Below are positions 27,768-36,324 of a stretch of 64,000 nucleotides of DNA, piece after piece. The notes beneath the pieces are model-generated. The model was not told the DNA's origin, searched no databases, and saw only the letters and a list, made by a program, of their open reading frames with translations. How positions within the stretch are numbered: position 1 is the stretch's first letter; each line of letters begins with the position of its first letter. Origin of the DNA: Pseudomonas sp. KNUC1026 (GTDB lineage Bacteria > Pseudomonadota > Gammaproteobacteria > Pseudomonadales > Pseudomonadaceae). The stretch covers positions 4,952,501 to 5,016,500 of the forward strand of contig NZ_CP087138.1 in assembly GCF_021650705.1 (NCBI RefSeq). The letters run 5' to 3'. The position numbers and the translations under genes are program-made.

Positions 27768-27854
27768 TCAGAAGATCAGCTTGAAGGCCAGGATCACCAC
27801 CACCAGGCCGATCAGGAAAATGATGCCAACGGTACCGCCGAGAAACTTGAGCAT
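27768..27854 (-). CDS. 28-residue single-pass membrane peptide
   Basis: A short open frame encodes MLKFLGGTVGIIFLIGLVVV-ILAFKLIF: an N-terminal Lys, one long hydrophobic helix and a Lys near the end. A GGAG ribosome-binding site sits 7 nt before the ATG (27854), and a terminator lies immediately after the stop. It is 64 nt downstream of the antiporter gene on the same strand and could be its last cistron. The clean signals, uniform hydrophobicity and intergenic location argue that it is real. Function unknown; a small regulator or accessory subunit of the antiporter is possible. Confidence 0.65.
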   Translation of the reverse strand: MLKFLGGTVGIIFLIGLVVVILAFKLIF

Positions 27855-27918
27855 GGCCCTACTCCATATGGGATTCATGCGATAGACACTCGGGATGTGC
27901 CATGCGTTTCGTCGGGTT

Positions 27919-29160
27919 TCAACCGGCTTTGGGCGCGGTCACCGCCTTGACCACTTTGCCGATGGTCAGGCCCTGCAGCAGGATCGACGAGAGCACCACG
28001 ATGTAGGTGATGCTCAGCAGCAGGTCACGCTCCGGCCCTACCGGCAACGCCAGCGCCAATGCCACCGAAACACCGCCGCGCAGGCCGCCCCAGGTGAGCA
28101 CCCGGATCGACCCTTGCGGAATGTTGCGCCAGCGGCGCGCCAGGGCAATGGCCGGTGCCACGGTGATGAACCGCGACAGCAGAATCGCCACCGCCAGCAT
28201 GCTGGCGGCCATCAGGTGCGTCCACGAGAACGGCAACAGCAGCAGCTCCATGCCGATCAGCGCGAACAGCGCGGCGTTGAGCATGTCGTCGAGCAATTCC
28301 CAGAAACCGTCCATGTAGCGGCGGGTCATGTCGTTCATTGCAAGCTTGCGGCCCAGGTTGCCGATGATCAGCCCTGCCACCACCATGGCGATGGGGGCCG
28401 ACACGTGCAGCTCGTAGGCCAACGCCGAGCCGCCGATCACCAGGGCAAGCGTCAGCATCACTTCAACCTGGTACTGCTCGACGCTCTTGATCATGCGGTA
28501 CACCGCGTAGCCGATCAGGCCGCCGAACAGCACGCCGCCAATGGCTTCGTGCACGAACAGCATCGCTGTGGCGCTGACGGTGGGCGCTTCGCCCAGTTGG
28601 GCAATGCCCAGCAACACGGTGAACACCACAACGGCTGTGCCGTCGTTGAACAGCGATTCGCCGACGATGGTGGTTTTCAACGGCTTGGACGCATTGGCAG
28701 TGCGCAGCGCGCCGAGCACGGCGATCGGGTCTGTGGGTGAGATCAACGCGCCGAACAGCAGGCAGTAGAGGAAGCTGATGTGCCAGCCGAACATCGCGAA
28801 GATGTAAAACGCCAGGGTGCCGATCACGAAGGTGGCGATCAGCACGCCGAAGGTCGCCAGCAGCCCGATGGGCCAGCGGTAGCTGCGCAGGTCGCCCAGG
28901 TTCACATGCAAGGCGCCGGCGAACAGCAGGAACGACAGCATCCAGTTCATCAACAGGTCGTTGAAGTCGATTTCGCCGATCAGTGCGCGCACTCGGTCTT
29001 CGAGCCCGGGGTAGCCCAGCAGGCTCAGGCCTTGCAGCATCAGGGAAAACATCAGCGCAGTGACCATCACGCCAATCGCCGGCGGCAGGCCGATGAAGCG
29101 ATAGTTCACGTAGGTGAGCAGGGTGGTGAGGCAGATGAAAGTTGCGACAATTTCAAGCAT
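27919..29160 (-). CDS. Sodium:proton antiporter, CPA1/NhaP type
   Basis: Polytopic membrane antiporter of 413 residues with about 12 helices. Diagnostic blocks: LLFAGALHVNLGDLR, FGALISPTDPIAVLGALR (the ion-binding ND/TDPIAV region), VGESLFNDGTAVVVF and LTWGGLRGGVSVALALALP near the C-terminus. These are typical of NhaP/CPA1 exchangers. The start is the ATG at 29160 (MLEIVATFICLTTL). Its promoter region faces the IS110/REP segment. The transported cation (Na+ or K+) cannot be told from sequence. Confidence 0.9.
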   Translation of the reverse strand: MLEIVATFICLTTLLTYVNYRFIGLPPAIGVMVTALMFSLMLQGLSLLGYPGLEDRVRALIGEIDFNDLLMNWMLSFLLFAGALHVNLGDLRSYRWPIGLLATFGVLIATFVIGTLAFYIFAMFGWHISFLYCLLFGALISPTDPIAVLGALRTANASKPLKTTIVGESLFNDGTAVVVFTVLLGIAQLGEAPTVSATAMLFVHEAIGGVLFGGLIGYAVYRMIKSVEQYQVEVMLTLALVIGGSALAYELHVSAPIAMVVAGLIIGNLGRKLAMNDMTRRYMDGFWELLDDMLNAALFALIGMELLLLPFSWTHLMAASMLAVAILLSRFITVAPAIALARRWRNIPQGSIRVLTWGGLRGGVSVALALALPVGPERDLLLSITYIVVLSSILLQGLTIGKVVKAVTAPKAG

Positions 29161-29397
29161 TCGGCATCCCGTCCTAGAGTCCAATGAACATGCCCGGGGA
29201 AGTGCGGGCAGGGTGTAGGAAGGCCATCACAGGCCTTAGGGCACATGGACAAGTCCTGATAGGCCTGCGTTTCGTCGCACCATCACATCGCAATGATGAT
29301 GGCGACCACCATTGGTGGGAGATTCTATGGTTTTTGCAACCCTTGTCTCTGACCATCTTGCAGCCCCGGCGTAGCGCCGGGGTCACGCTGTCAATGG
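29161..29397. other. Intergenic region upstream of the antiporter
   Basis: Non-coding as far as I can see. Contains a strong hairpin, GCCCCGGCG-ta-GCGCCGGGG type, near 29363-29385, followed by the first REP copy. No convincing promoter could be assigned for the antiporter. Confidence 0.4.
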
Positions 29398-29427
29398 CGT
29401 GGGAGGCCGGCTTGCCGGGCGATGCGG
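29398..29427. repeat. REP element flanking the IS110 copy (left side)
   Basis: GTGGGAGGCCGGCTTGCCGGGCGATGCG-type REP, inverted relative to the copy at 30730-30757 across the insertion element. Confidence 0.8.
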
Positions 29428-29519
29428 GCCCCACAGCTGTACTCGCGCCCAGCCGTAAGCGCCGAGGTGACAGAATCGCCTCGGTTGGTTCTCACCGCTT
29501 CAAACCTCCAGCAGCTTTT

Positions 29520-30485
29520 TCAGGCGCTAACGGTGGCCCCATAACTTCTCGTGACGGCCTGGTACTCGGTGCCACCCTTCATCAACGCGAATGCCACACG
29601 CGCCAGTTTTCGCGCGAGCATGACCAGTACCTGTGTCGTTGCCAGCCCTCTGGCCCGGTGATGTTCGTAGAATCCTTTCCACTGTGCGGTGCGGCTGGCA
29701 CTCATTCCAGCGTTGTGGAGCAGGCGTCTGATCTCACCGCAGCCTCGCTTGCTCAGGCATCGCTGGCCCTGTTTCCTGCCTGAGTCCGACACGCGCAAGT
29801 CCAGGCCGAGGAAGGCGATGAAGGCGTCGGAAGACGTGAAGTCGCCGCGGATGAAGGCCATGATCAAGCCAGCAGCCGTCAACGGGCCTATGCCCTCAAT
29901 GGCCTGAATACGTTTGGCGTGACTCAGCAGGTTGGCCTCTCTGAGCGCCTCGTGGATCTTCTTTTCCATGCTGCGAAGCGCAAGCCCCAGCTGCCGCTTG
30001 ATCTGTGCAAGTTCGGCTTTCAGTGCCGGCTCGCCGTCCAGGCTCAGCTGCATGCACTGCAGGCTTTTAACCACCACCGCGCGCCGGCGCAAGAGGCTTT
30101 GAAGCTTGCGGTAGGCCGGTGGGGGTGGCGACCAGGGGCGCAGTTCGTCACCTTCGTTTTTCAGATAACGCGCCAGCAAACGCGCATCGCAAGGGTCGGT
30201 CTTGGCCCGCTGGCCGATTCCCTTACGGTAATTGTTCAAGCGGTAGCCATCGATCACAAACACGTCGAAGCCGGCTGCATGAGCCAGTTCCGTCACGTCA
30301 TAGTGATAGGCATTGGTAGGCTCGAGTGCGATTGCGGCCTGGGCGGGCAGCGATCTAAGCCAGGCCTTGATTTGAGGTTTTGTATTGGGGATGCGCGTCA
30401 GGCTGTCGCAATCGCTGCGGTAGATCACCAGTTCGTCCTTGGCGACATCGACACCCAACTCGGTACGTTGCACACGGTTTGCCAT
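29520..30485 (-). CDS. IS110 family transposase (DEDD recombinase)
   Basis: 321-residue recombinase with the RuvC-like DEDD domain: Asp in LGVDVAKDELV (about residue 13), Glu in ALEPTNAYHYD (about 60) and the pair in KTDPCDARLLARYL (about 105). A C-terminal Tnp_IS110 domain has IEGIGPLTAAGLI and the catalytic-Ser region LRVSDSGRKQGQRCLSKRG. It appears full length and uninterrupted, so the element could be active. The start is the ATG at 30485. IS110 recombinases use an element-encoded bridge RNA to choose targets (established). Confidence 0.93.
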   Translation of the reverse strand: MANRVQRTELGVDVAKDELVIYRSDCDSLTRIPNTKPQIKAWLRSLPAQAAIALEPTNAYHYDVTELAHAAGFDVFVIDGYRLNNYRKGIGQRAKTDPCDARLLARYLKNEGDELRPWSPPPPAYRKLQSLLRRRAVVVKSLQCMQLSLDGEPALKAELAQIKRQLGLALRSMEKKIHEALREANLLSHAKRIQAIEGIGPLTAAGLIMAFIRGDFTSSDAFIAFLGLDLRVSDSGRKQGQRCLSKRGCGEIRRLLHNAGMSASRTAQWKGFYEHHRARGLATTQVLVMLARKLARVAFALMKGGTEYQAVTRSYGATVSA

Positions 30486-30511
30486 GGTCGGCCACTCCGG
30501 TTAGCTTTGAC

Positions 30512-30682
30512 GATACTTGAAGGGGGCACCCAGTGGCGCAGCCTTGTCGCTATCGTCGTTTACGACCGAAGCATTCTTTATCGGCGCTTGGGTGAAGGGG
30601 GAGGGACGTTTTCTCTCACTGGCTGTATTGCTGGTCAGAGCAATCAGATGGGCGGCTTGTCCCTCCTCCCCCTTCAAGTATC
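30512..30682 (-). ncRNA. Candidate IS110 bridge RNA
   Basis: The non-coding segment upstream of the recombinase has an outer 15-bp perfect stem (GATACTTGAAGGGGG at 30512-30526 with CCCCCTTCAAGTATC at 30668-30682). Inside are two stem-loops. The first (arms 30594-30607 and 30659-30675) holds a loop that includes GGGCGGCTTG (plus strand, 30650-30659), identical to the flanking REP at 30692-30701. The second is closed by CACCCA (30527-30532) and TGGGTG (30589-30594). Two guide loops in one RNA is the known bridge RNA design. Strand and ends are inferred; some stem arms are mutually exclusive. Confidence 0.6.
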
Positions 30683-30690
30683 ACCATACA

Positions 30691-30757
30691 AGGGCGGCTT
30701 GCCGCGCGATGCGCTTGGCTTCGAACTGTCGCCCGGCAAGCCGGCCTCCCACTCGGC
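30691..30757. repeat. REP pair flanking the IS110 copy (right side)
   Basis: A forward REP core GGGCGGCTTGCCGCGCGA (30692-30709) and an inverted one CCGGCAAGCCGGCCTCCCAC ending near 30752. A partial third copy (CCGGCCTCCCAC) lies near 30820. The rest of 30758-30853 holds nothing I recognise. Confidence 0.82.
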
Positions 30758-30853
30758 AGATTCAACCTACCTGGTGGGCCCATCCATTTGACAGATCTCA
30801 TCCACCTGGCAAATGCCACCGGCCTCCCACTTTTGGAATAAAACAGCATTAGG

Positions 30854-32581
30854 TCAACCCGCCTTGACCTGCCCCAGCACCGACCGCGCTTCGCAATAAT
30901 CCCCGGCGGCCTTTTCGATGCTCAGTACGCCTGAACACGGCGCCAACACCTGCGTCTCCATCTTCATCGCCTCTATCACCGCGATCACCTGGCCAGCCTC
31001 CACCTGTGCGCCGTCGTCCACCACCCAGGCGTGCAGGTTGCCTGCTACCAGCGCCTTGACCGCACCCGGCTCCGGAGCTGTTTCGCAAGCCACCGCCGGC
31101 GTGGGCGCGGCCTGGTTGAAGCCGCCCAGCAACGCCGCCGGCAATCCCAGGGCATGGCGTTTGCCGTCGATCTCGACGAAAGTGCGCAGCACCTGCGGGC
31201 CAGCCTCTGGCGCTGTGTAGGGCGCAATGGCGATCTGCTCGGCAAATGCCGTTTCGATCCAGCGGGTGTGCACGGCGAAACGCTCCGGGCCGGTGAAGTC
31301 CGCGTGGGCCATCACTGCCTGGTGAAACGGCAGCACCGTGGCAATGCCCTCCACCTGAAACTCGGCCAGCGCGCGGCGGGCGCGCGCGATGGCCTGCTCG
31401 CGGGTGGCGCCGGTGACGATCAGCTTGGCGATCATCGAATCGAAGTTCGCCGGCACCCGCCCGCCGCTTTCGAGGCCACTGTCCAGGCGCACACCCGGCC
31501 CGCTGGGCGGCACGAAACGCGTCACCTGCCCGGGCGTTGGCAAAAAGCCGTTACCGGCGTCTTCGGCGTTGATGCGGAATTCGAGACTGTGCCCGCGCGG
31601 CGCGGGCGGCTGGTCGAACGACAGCGGCAGGCCGTCGGCAATGCGCAGTTGCTCCTGCACCAGGTCCAGGCCGCTGGTTTCCTCGGTCACCGGGTGCTCG
31701 ACCTGCAAGCGCGTATTGACCTCCAGGAACGACAGCGTCCCGCCTTCGCTGAGCAGAAATTCCACCGTGCCGGCCCCGACGTAGCCGGCCTTTTCACAAA
31801 TGGCCTGGGCCGACTCATGAATGCGTTGGCGCAAGGCATCGTTCAAGAACGGCGCCGGCGCCTCTTCCACCAGCTTCTGGTTGCGCCGCTGCAACGAGCA
31901 ATCGCGTGTGCCCACTACGCGTACACGCCCATGGCTGTCGGCGATCACCTGGGCTTCGATGTGGCGCGGGCGGTCGAGAAACTGCTCGACGAAGCATTCA
32001 CCGCGGCCGAAGGCGGCAGTCGCTTCGCGCACCGCCGAGTGATAGAGCTCGGCGACCTCGTCCATGCGCCAGGCCACTTTCAGCCCGCGGCCGCCGCCGC
32101 CAAAGGCCGCTTTGATGGCGATCGGCAAACCGTGCTGTTCGGCGAACGCCAGCACTTCGGCAGCGTTCTCTACCGGCCCTTCAGTACCCGATACCAGCGG
32201 TGCGCCGACGCTCTGGGCGATGCGCCGTGCCTGCACCTTGTCGCCCAAGGCTTCGATGGTGGCAGGTGACGGGCCGATCCAGATGAGGCCTGCGCCTATG
32301 ACTGCCTGAGCGAAGTCGGCACGCTCGGACAGGAACCCGTAGCCGGGGTGCACGGCATCGGCGCCGGCGCGTGCCGCCACGGCGAGCAGTTTGTCGATGG
32401 CCAGGTACGTGTCGGCGGGGCGCTCGCCGCCAAGGGCGTAAGCCTCATCGGCCATGCGCACATGCAGGGCATCCATGTCGGCATCGGCATACACCGCGAC
32501 CGACGCCACGCCATAGTCACGGCAGGCGCGGGCGATGCGCACGGCAATTTCACCACGGTTGGCGATCAGAACCTTTTTCAT
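30854..32581 (-). CDS. Biotin carboxylase with C-terminal biotinyl domain (AccC/urea-carboxylase-like)
   Basis: 575-residue ATP-grasp biotin carboxylase fused to a biotin carrier domain. N-terminal MKKVLIANRGEIAVRIARAC and PGYGFLSERADFA; ATP-binding GGGGRGLKV; RDCSLQRRNQKL; EVNTRLQVEHPVTE (active-site region); C-terminal biotinylation motif EAMKMETQV (Lys near residue 541). It overlaps the PxpBC gene by 4 nt (ATGA), so their products probably work together. PxpB/C resemble the carboxyltransferase half of urea carboxylase, so this could complete a biotin-dependent carboxylase acting on 5-oxoproline or another amide. It is not the housekeeping AccC, which lacks a fused carrier. Confidence 0.88.
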   Translation of the reverse strand: MKKVLIANRGEIAVRIARACRDYGVASVAVYADADMDALHVRMADEAYALGGERPADTYLAIDKLLAVAARAGADAVHPGYGFLSERADFAQAVIGAGLIWIGPSPATIEALGDKVQARRIAQSVGAPLVSGTEGPVENAAEVLAFAEQHGLPIAIKAAFGGGGRGLKVAWRMDEVAELYHSAVREATAAFGRGECFVEQFLDRPRHIEAQVIADSHGRVRVVGTRDCSLQRRNQKLVEEAPAPFLNDALRQRIHESAQAICEKAGYVGAGTVEFLLSEGGTLSFLEVNTRLQVEHPVTEETSGLDLVQEQLRIADGLPLSFDQPPAPRGHSLEFRINAEDAGNGFLPTPGQVTRFVPPSGPGVRLDSGLESGGRVPANFDSMIAKLIVTGATREQAIARARRALAEFQVEGIATVLPFHQAVMAHADFTGPERFAVHTRWIETAFAEQIAIAPYTAPEAGPQVLRTFVEIDGKRHALGLPAALLGGFNQAAPTPAVACETAPEPGAVKALVAGNLHAWVVDDGAQVEAGQVIAVIEAMKMETQVLAPCSGVLSIEKAAGDYCEARSVLGQVKAG

Positions 32582-34183
32582 GGGTGTTCGTCATCCTGAA
32601 GGCTGGGGCACACGGGTTCGAACGCGCCCAGCAAATTGAAGCGAAGGGTGGCACCTACCGGGATCTGCCCGGCGAGGTCCAGATGATGGTTGGCGACCAT
32701 GCCGATCACCGGGTAGCCGCCGGTGAGCGGGTGGTCGGCCAGAAACAGCACGGGCTGGCCGTTGGCAGGCACCTGGATGGCGCCAACCGCAGTGCCTTCG
32801 CTGGGCAGCTCGCCCGGCACCTGGCGCTCCAGCGGCACTTCGCCCTCCAGGCGAATGCCCACCCGGCTTGACTGCGGTGTAACCCGCCAGCCCTGCGTGG
32901 CCAGGTTGCTCAGCGCCTGCGCGGTGAACCAGTCGGCGCGCGGGCCCGGCACGACATCGAGCACAACCGTGCTGCCCGGGCGAGGCGCTTCGAAGGCCGG
33001 TGCTTGCTCGGTGCTGACCGCTTGGCCGGCCGTTTGGGGCCGGATTACGAGGCGGTCGCCGCGAGCCACCGCAGGCGGGCCGACTTGCGCCAACGTATCG
33101 GTGGCGACGCTGCCCAGCACCGGCGCAACCTCGAAACCGCCGCGGGCGGCCAGGTAGCTGCGCAGCCCGGCGGTTGGCGCATCGATAAACACACGATCAC
33201 CGCTTTCGAGCATGAAAGGCTGATACAGGGCTGGCGAGCGAACCGCGCCTTCGCTGTTGGTGACCTCGACCTTGCATTCGGCACCGGTCACCGCCAGCAG
33301 CGCACCGCCATGGCAACGTGCCTCGAAGCCGCCGAGCAGGATCTCAAGACAGCCCGTGGCGGCATCGTTGCCCACTGCACGATTGGCTGCGCGCAGGGCA
33401 CCGCAGTCCAATGCACCCGATTGCGATACCCCTTCACCGGCCCGGCCGGGGCGGCCGAGGTCCTGCCAAAGAGCCTGCATGCCGGGCGCCAGCACTTTCA
33501 GGTGAGGGCCGTCAGGAACAGATGCAGCCACGGCTTCCTGCTTGCTCGGCACAGGCGCTGCGCCCACCGCCACTTGCGGGCCGGCATCACGAAAACGCAC
33601 ACGGTAACCGGGCTTAAGCAACGCCGGCTCATCGCGCTCCAGGTCCCACATGTCCAGCGGCGTAACGCCGATCAACTGCCAGCCGCCGGGGCTGGCCTTG
33701 GGGTAGACGCCGCTGAACGCGCCAGCCAACGCCACCGCGCCAGCCGGGATACGCATGCGTGGCGACGGCCGTCGCGGCACCTCGAAACCTGCGCCGCCGC
33801 TTCAGTAGGCAAAGCCTGGGGCGAAGCCGCAGAAGGCCACGCTGTAGTCACTGCCGGTGTGGCGGCGGATCAGCTCCGGCACGGTCAAGCCCAGCAGCGC
33901 GGCCACTTCCTCCAGGTCTTCGCCCTGGTAATGCACCGGGACCTCCACCTGCTTGCCGGCGGCGCGGCCCTGCTGGTGCAGGTCGAGGTGGGCAATGCGC
34001 TTGGCCAGAGCCTCGCGGGTGATGGCTGCTGGGCGAAAGGACACCAGCAGCGTGCGCGCCGCCGGCACGATCTCTTCCACGCCTTGGATGGGCGCGGCCA
34101 GTAAGGCGTCGAACGCGGCCAGGGTCTGGTCGAGGTTCTCCAGCTCCACCAGCAGCGCGTCGAAGTTGACGGGGTAAACGCAT
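32578..34183 (-). pseudogene. Fused PxpB-PxpC (KipI-KipA/allophanate hydrolase-like), interrupted in this sequence
   Basis: The N-terminal half is a PxpB/KipI domain (VELENLDQTLAAF...SVAFCGFAPGFAY). An in-frame TGA at 33802-33804 follows, then the same frame continues with the rest of PxpB (VPRRPSPRMRIPAG...ASPGGWQLIG) and a complete PxpC/KipA domain (LGRPGRAGEGVSQSGALD ... GYPVIGMV). The stop replaces an expected Leu-Ser. TACTGAAGC versus TACCTGAGC would need two compensating indels. The start is also doubtful: the likely ATG at 34183 is out of frame with VYPVNFDALLVEL by an apparent indel near 34170-34180. Probably an intact gene with sequence errors. PxpABC form ATP-dependent 5-oxoprolinase. 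Confidence 0.75.
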
Positions 34184-34192
34184 GGCCACCCC

Positions 34193-34963
34193 CTAGCCTT
34201 TGGCGCTGGCGAAGGCCGCGATGCGCAGGCCTTCCTGGTCGAAGCGCTGTTTGATCACTTGCGCCATGGCCACTGCGCCGGGGCTGTCGCCATGCACGCA
34301 GATCGAATCGGCCTCGATGCGCACCAGCGAGCCATCGTGCGCATGCATCACGCCCTCGCGCACCCAGCGCAGCAGGCGCTCGGCGACCTCTTCGGCATCA
34401 TGCAGCACCGCGCCCGGCTGATTGCGCGGCAGTAATGTGCCTTCGGGTGTATAGGCTCGGTCGGCGAAGGCCTCGGCCACGCAGCGCAGCCCGGCCTCGC
34501 GCGCCCAGCCGATCAGGGGCGAGTTGGCCAGCGCGACAAGGGCGAGCGTTGGGTCTAGTTGCAGCAGAGCCTGGATCACGGCGTCGGCCTGGCGGCGGTC
34601 GTGGGCGATGGTGTTGTACAGCGCACCGTGCGGTTTGACGTAGGTCACCTGAGCGCCAGCGCTGCGGGCCAGGCCCTGCAACGCGCCGATCTGGTAGATC
34701 ACGTCGCTGGTCAACTGCTCCGGGGCCACGTCCATGTTGCGGCGGCCGAAGCCGACCAGGTCGGGATACGACACATGTGCGCCGATGGCCACGCCGCGCC
34801 GCGCCGCGCTCTGCACCGTACGCCGCAGCCCGGCAGGGTCGCCTGCATGAAAGCCGCAGGCGATGTTGGCGCTGCTGACGATATCCAGCATCGCCTCGTC
34901 ATCGCCCATGTGCCAGGCGCCGAAGCTCTCGCCCAGGTCGCTGTTCAGATCGATGGTTCGCAT
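34193..34963 (-). CDS. pxpA: 5-oxoprolinase subunit PxpA (LamB/YcsF family)
   Basis: 256-residue cytosolic protein with LamB/YcsF signatures: MRTIDLNSDLGESFGAW, SANIACGFHAGDPAGL, GAHVSYPDLVGFGRRNM, YVKPHGALYN and the C-terminal IEADSICVHGDSPGAV. With PxpB and PxpC it hydrolyses pyroglutamate (5-oxoproline) to glutamate (established for the family). The start is the ATG at 34963. It ends 10 nt before the pxpBC start and begins 21 nt after the transporter gene, indicating one operon. Confidence 0.93.
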   Translation of the reverse strand: MRTIDLNSDLGESFGAWHMGDDEAMLDIVSSANIACGFHAGDPAGLRRTVQSAARRGVAIGAHVSYPDLVGFGRRNMDVAPEQLTSDVIYQIGALQGLARSAGAQVTYVKPHGALYNTIAHDRRQADAVIQALLQLDPTLALVALANSPLIGWAREAGLRCVAEAFADRAYTPEGTLLPRNQPGAVLHDAEEVAERLLRWVREGVMHAHDGSLVRIEADSICVHGDSPGAVAMAQVIKQRFDQEGLRIAAFASAKG

Positions 34964-34983
34964 CAGTTGCTTCTCCCTTGAAT

Positions 34984-36216
34984 TCAGGCCGCGCCGATGT
35001 AGGCGAAGATAGCGCTGGCGGATTTGAACGCCATGTACCACGACAGCATGCAGGTCAGCACGCCCAATACCAACAGCCAGCGTGGGTAGTGGTAGCCGCC
35101 CATCAGGTCGGCACGGCGCCAGCCGACGTACATGAACAGGCTCAGGCCGATCGGCAGGATCAGGCCGTTGAAGCCGCCGGCGAAGATCAGCAGCGCGGCC
35201 GGCGGTTTGCCCAGCAGCAGGTAGACGACCACCGAGATCAGGATGAATGCCACGGTGGCCAGGTTGCGCCCGCGCTCGCTGATGCGCGGGGTGAAGACGG
35301 TGATGAACGACATCGAGGTGTAGGAGGCGCCGATCACGCTGCTGATGCCGGCAGCCCACATCACCAGGCCGAACCCGATCAGCCCGGCCTGGCCGGCTGC
35401 TGCGCCGAAGGCTTGCGCCGCCGGGTTGGCGCCCTGGCCGGACACGTCGATCGCCACGCCACTGGCGACTACGCCGAGGATGGCCAGGAACAGCACGAAG
35501 CGGGCGATGCCGGTGACCAGGATGCCGTTCAGCGCAGCCTTGGAGACGACGTCGATGTGCTCGACGCCCACGGTGCCCCGGTCCAGCAGCCGGTGCGCGC
35601 CGGCATAGGTGATGTAGCCGCCTACGGTACCGCCGACGATGGTGGTGATGGCCGCGAAATCGACGAAATCAGGCCACACCGCCTGGCGCAGGGCCTCGCC
35701 CAGGGGCGGGTGCGAGGCGAAGCATGCGAACAGGATCAGCCCGACCTTGAGCACGCCCAGCAGGATCATCGCCCTGTCCATGGCCATGCCCGCGCGGCGC
35801 GAGATGAAGATGCCGATGGCGAGCAAAGCGCTGAGGGCGCCGCCCCATTTCGGGTCCAGCCCGGTGAGGGCGTTCAGGCCCAGACCGGCGCCGGCGATGT
35901 TGCCGAGGCTGAACACCAGGCCGCCGAAGATCACCAGCACCGCCAGCAGGTAGCCGCTGCCGGGAATCGCCTCGTTGGCGAGGTCCGAAGCGCGCATGCG
36001 GGTAAGGGTGACGATCCGCCATACGTTGAGCTGCACGACGAAGTCGATCAGTACCGAGGCGAGGATGCCGAAGGCGAACGCCGCGCCGAGGGTGGCGGTG
36101 AAAGTGGCGGTCTGGGTGAGAAAGCCGGGGCCCATGGCTGAGGTGGCCATCATGAAAACGGCGGCGATCAGGGAGGAGCGGCGTGCTTTGGTGAATTCGG
36201 TCGCGGTCTGTGTCAC
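34984..36216 (-). CDS. NRAMP-like divalent-cation family transporter (YcsG-like)
   Basis: Polytopic membrane protein of about 410 residues with 11 helices. Family signature near the N-terminus: MGPGFLTQTATFTATLGAAFAFG, replacing the metal-ion DPGN motif of true NRAMPs. The same family (YcsG) is usually encoded beside LamB/YcsF-KipI-KipA genes, so uptake of the pathway's substrate is more likely than metal transport. The start is uncertain: GTG at 36216 (VTQTATEFTKARR) fits best; a frame from 36327 would add 37 residues that lack family character. First gene of the leftward operon, divergent from the GntR gene. Confidence 0.82.
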   Translation of the reverse strand: MTQTATEFTKARRSSLIAAVFMMATSAMGPGFLTQTATFTATLGAAFAFGILASVLIDFVVQLNVWRIVTLTRMRASDLANEAIPGSGYLLAVLVIFGGLVFSLGNIAGAGLGLNALTGLDPKWGGALSALLAIGIFISRRAGMAMDRAMILLGVLKVGLILFACFASHPPLGEALRQAVWPDFVDFAAITTIVGGTVGGYITYAGAHRLLDRGTVGVEHIDVVSKAALNGILVTGIARFVLFLAILGVVASGVAIDVSGQGANPAAQAFGAAAGQAGLIGFGLVMWAAGISSVIGASYTSMSFITVFTPRISERGRNLATVAFILISVVVYLLLGKPPAALLIFAGGFNGLILPIGLSLFMYVGWRRADLMGGYHYPRWLLVLGVLTCMLSWYMAFKSASAIFAYIGAA

Positions 36217-36311
36217 GGCAAGCAATCCCGGAATGAAGGTGCCTGAGGCAGAGCAATAGGCGTGCCATCGGTTGGAAAAATAGGTCGGATGGTCACTTTC
36301 AGGGCGCTTAT

Positions 36312-36324
36312 ATTGTTCAACAAT
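36312..36324. promoter_or_regulatory. Candidate GntR-family operator
   Basis: ATTGTT-c-AACAAT is a perfect palindrome in the divergent region, followed by an ATTGTTAATACGTATAC segment containing a second half-match. It sits about 96 bp before the transporter start and 157 bp before the regulator, where autoregulation would be expected. Confidence 0.5.

Larger units (their letters stand above)
29428..30690 (-). mobile_element. IS110-family insertion sequence at a REP site (ends approximate)
   Basis: A single recombinase gene with about 90 bp of non-coding sequence after it and about 205 bp before it, bounded by REP sequences on both sides. The long 5' non-coding side is typical of the IS110 subgroup. 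P. putida IS110 elements such as ISPpu10 are known REP occupants. Exact ends are not determined: IS110 elements lack clear terminal inverted repeats and leave no long target duplication. The right junction probably lies in GGGCGG/ACAA... near 30690. Confidence 0.75.

Noticed and set aside
31031..32269. Open frame on the plus strand opposite the biotin carboxylase
   Set aside because: Antisense shadow; the minus strand has every carboxylase motif and the biotin site.
33802..33804. TGA in pxpBC as a selenocysteine codon
   Set aside because: The family has Leu or Ser here, there is no SECIS-like hairpin next to it that I can see, and indel errors are frequent in this sequence.
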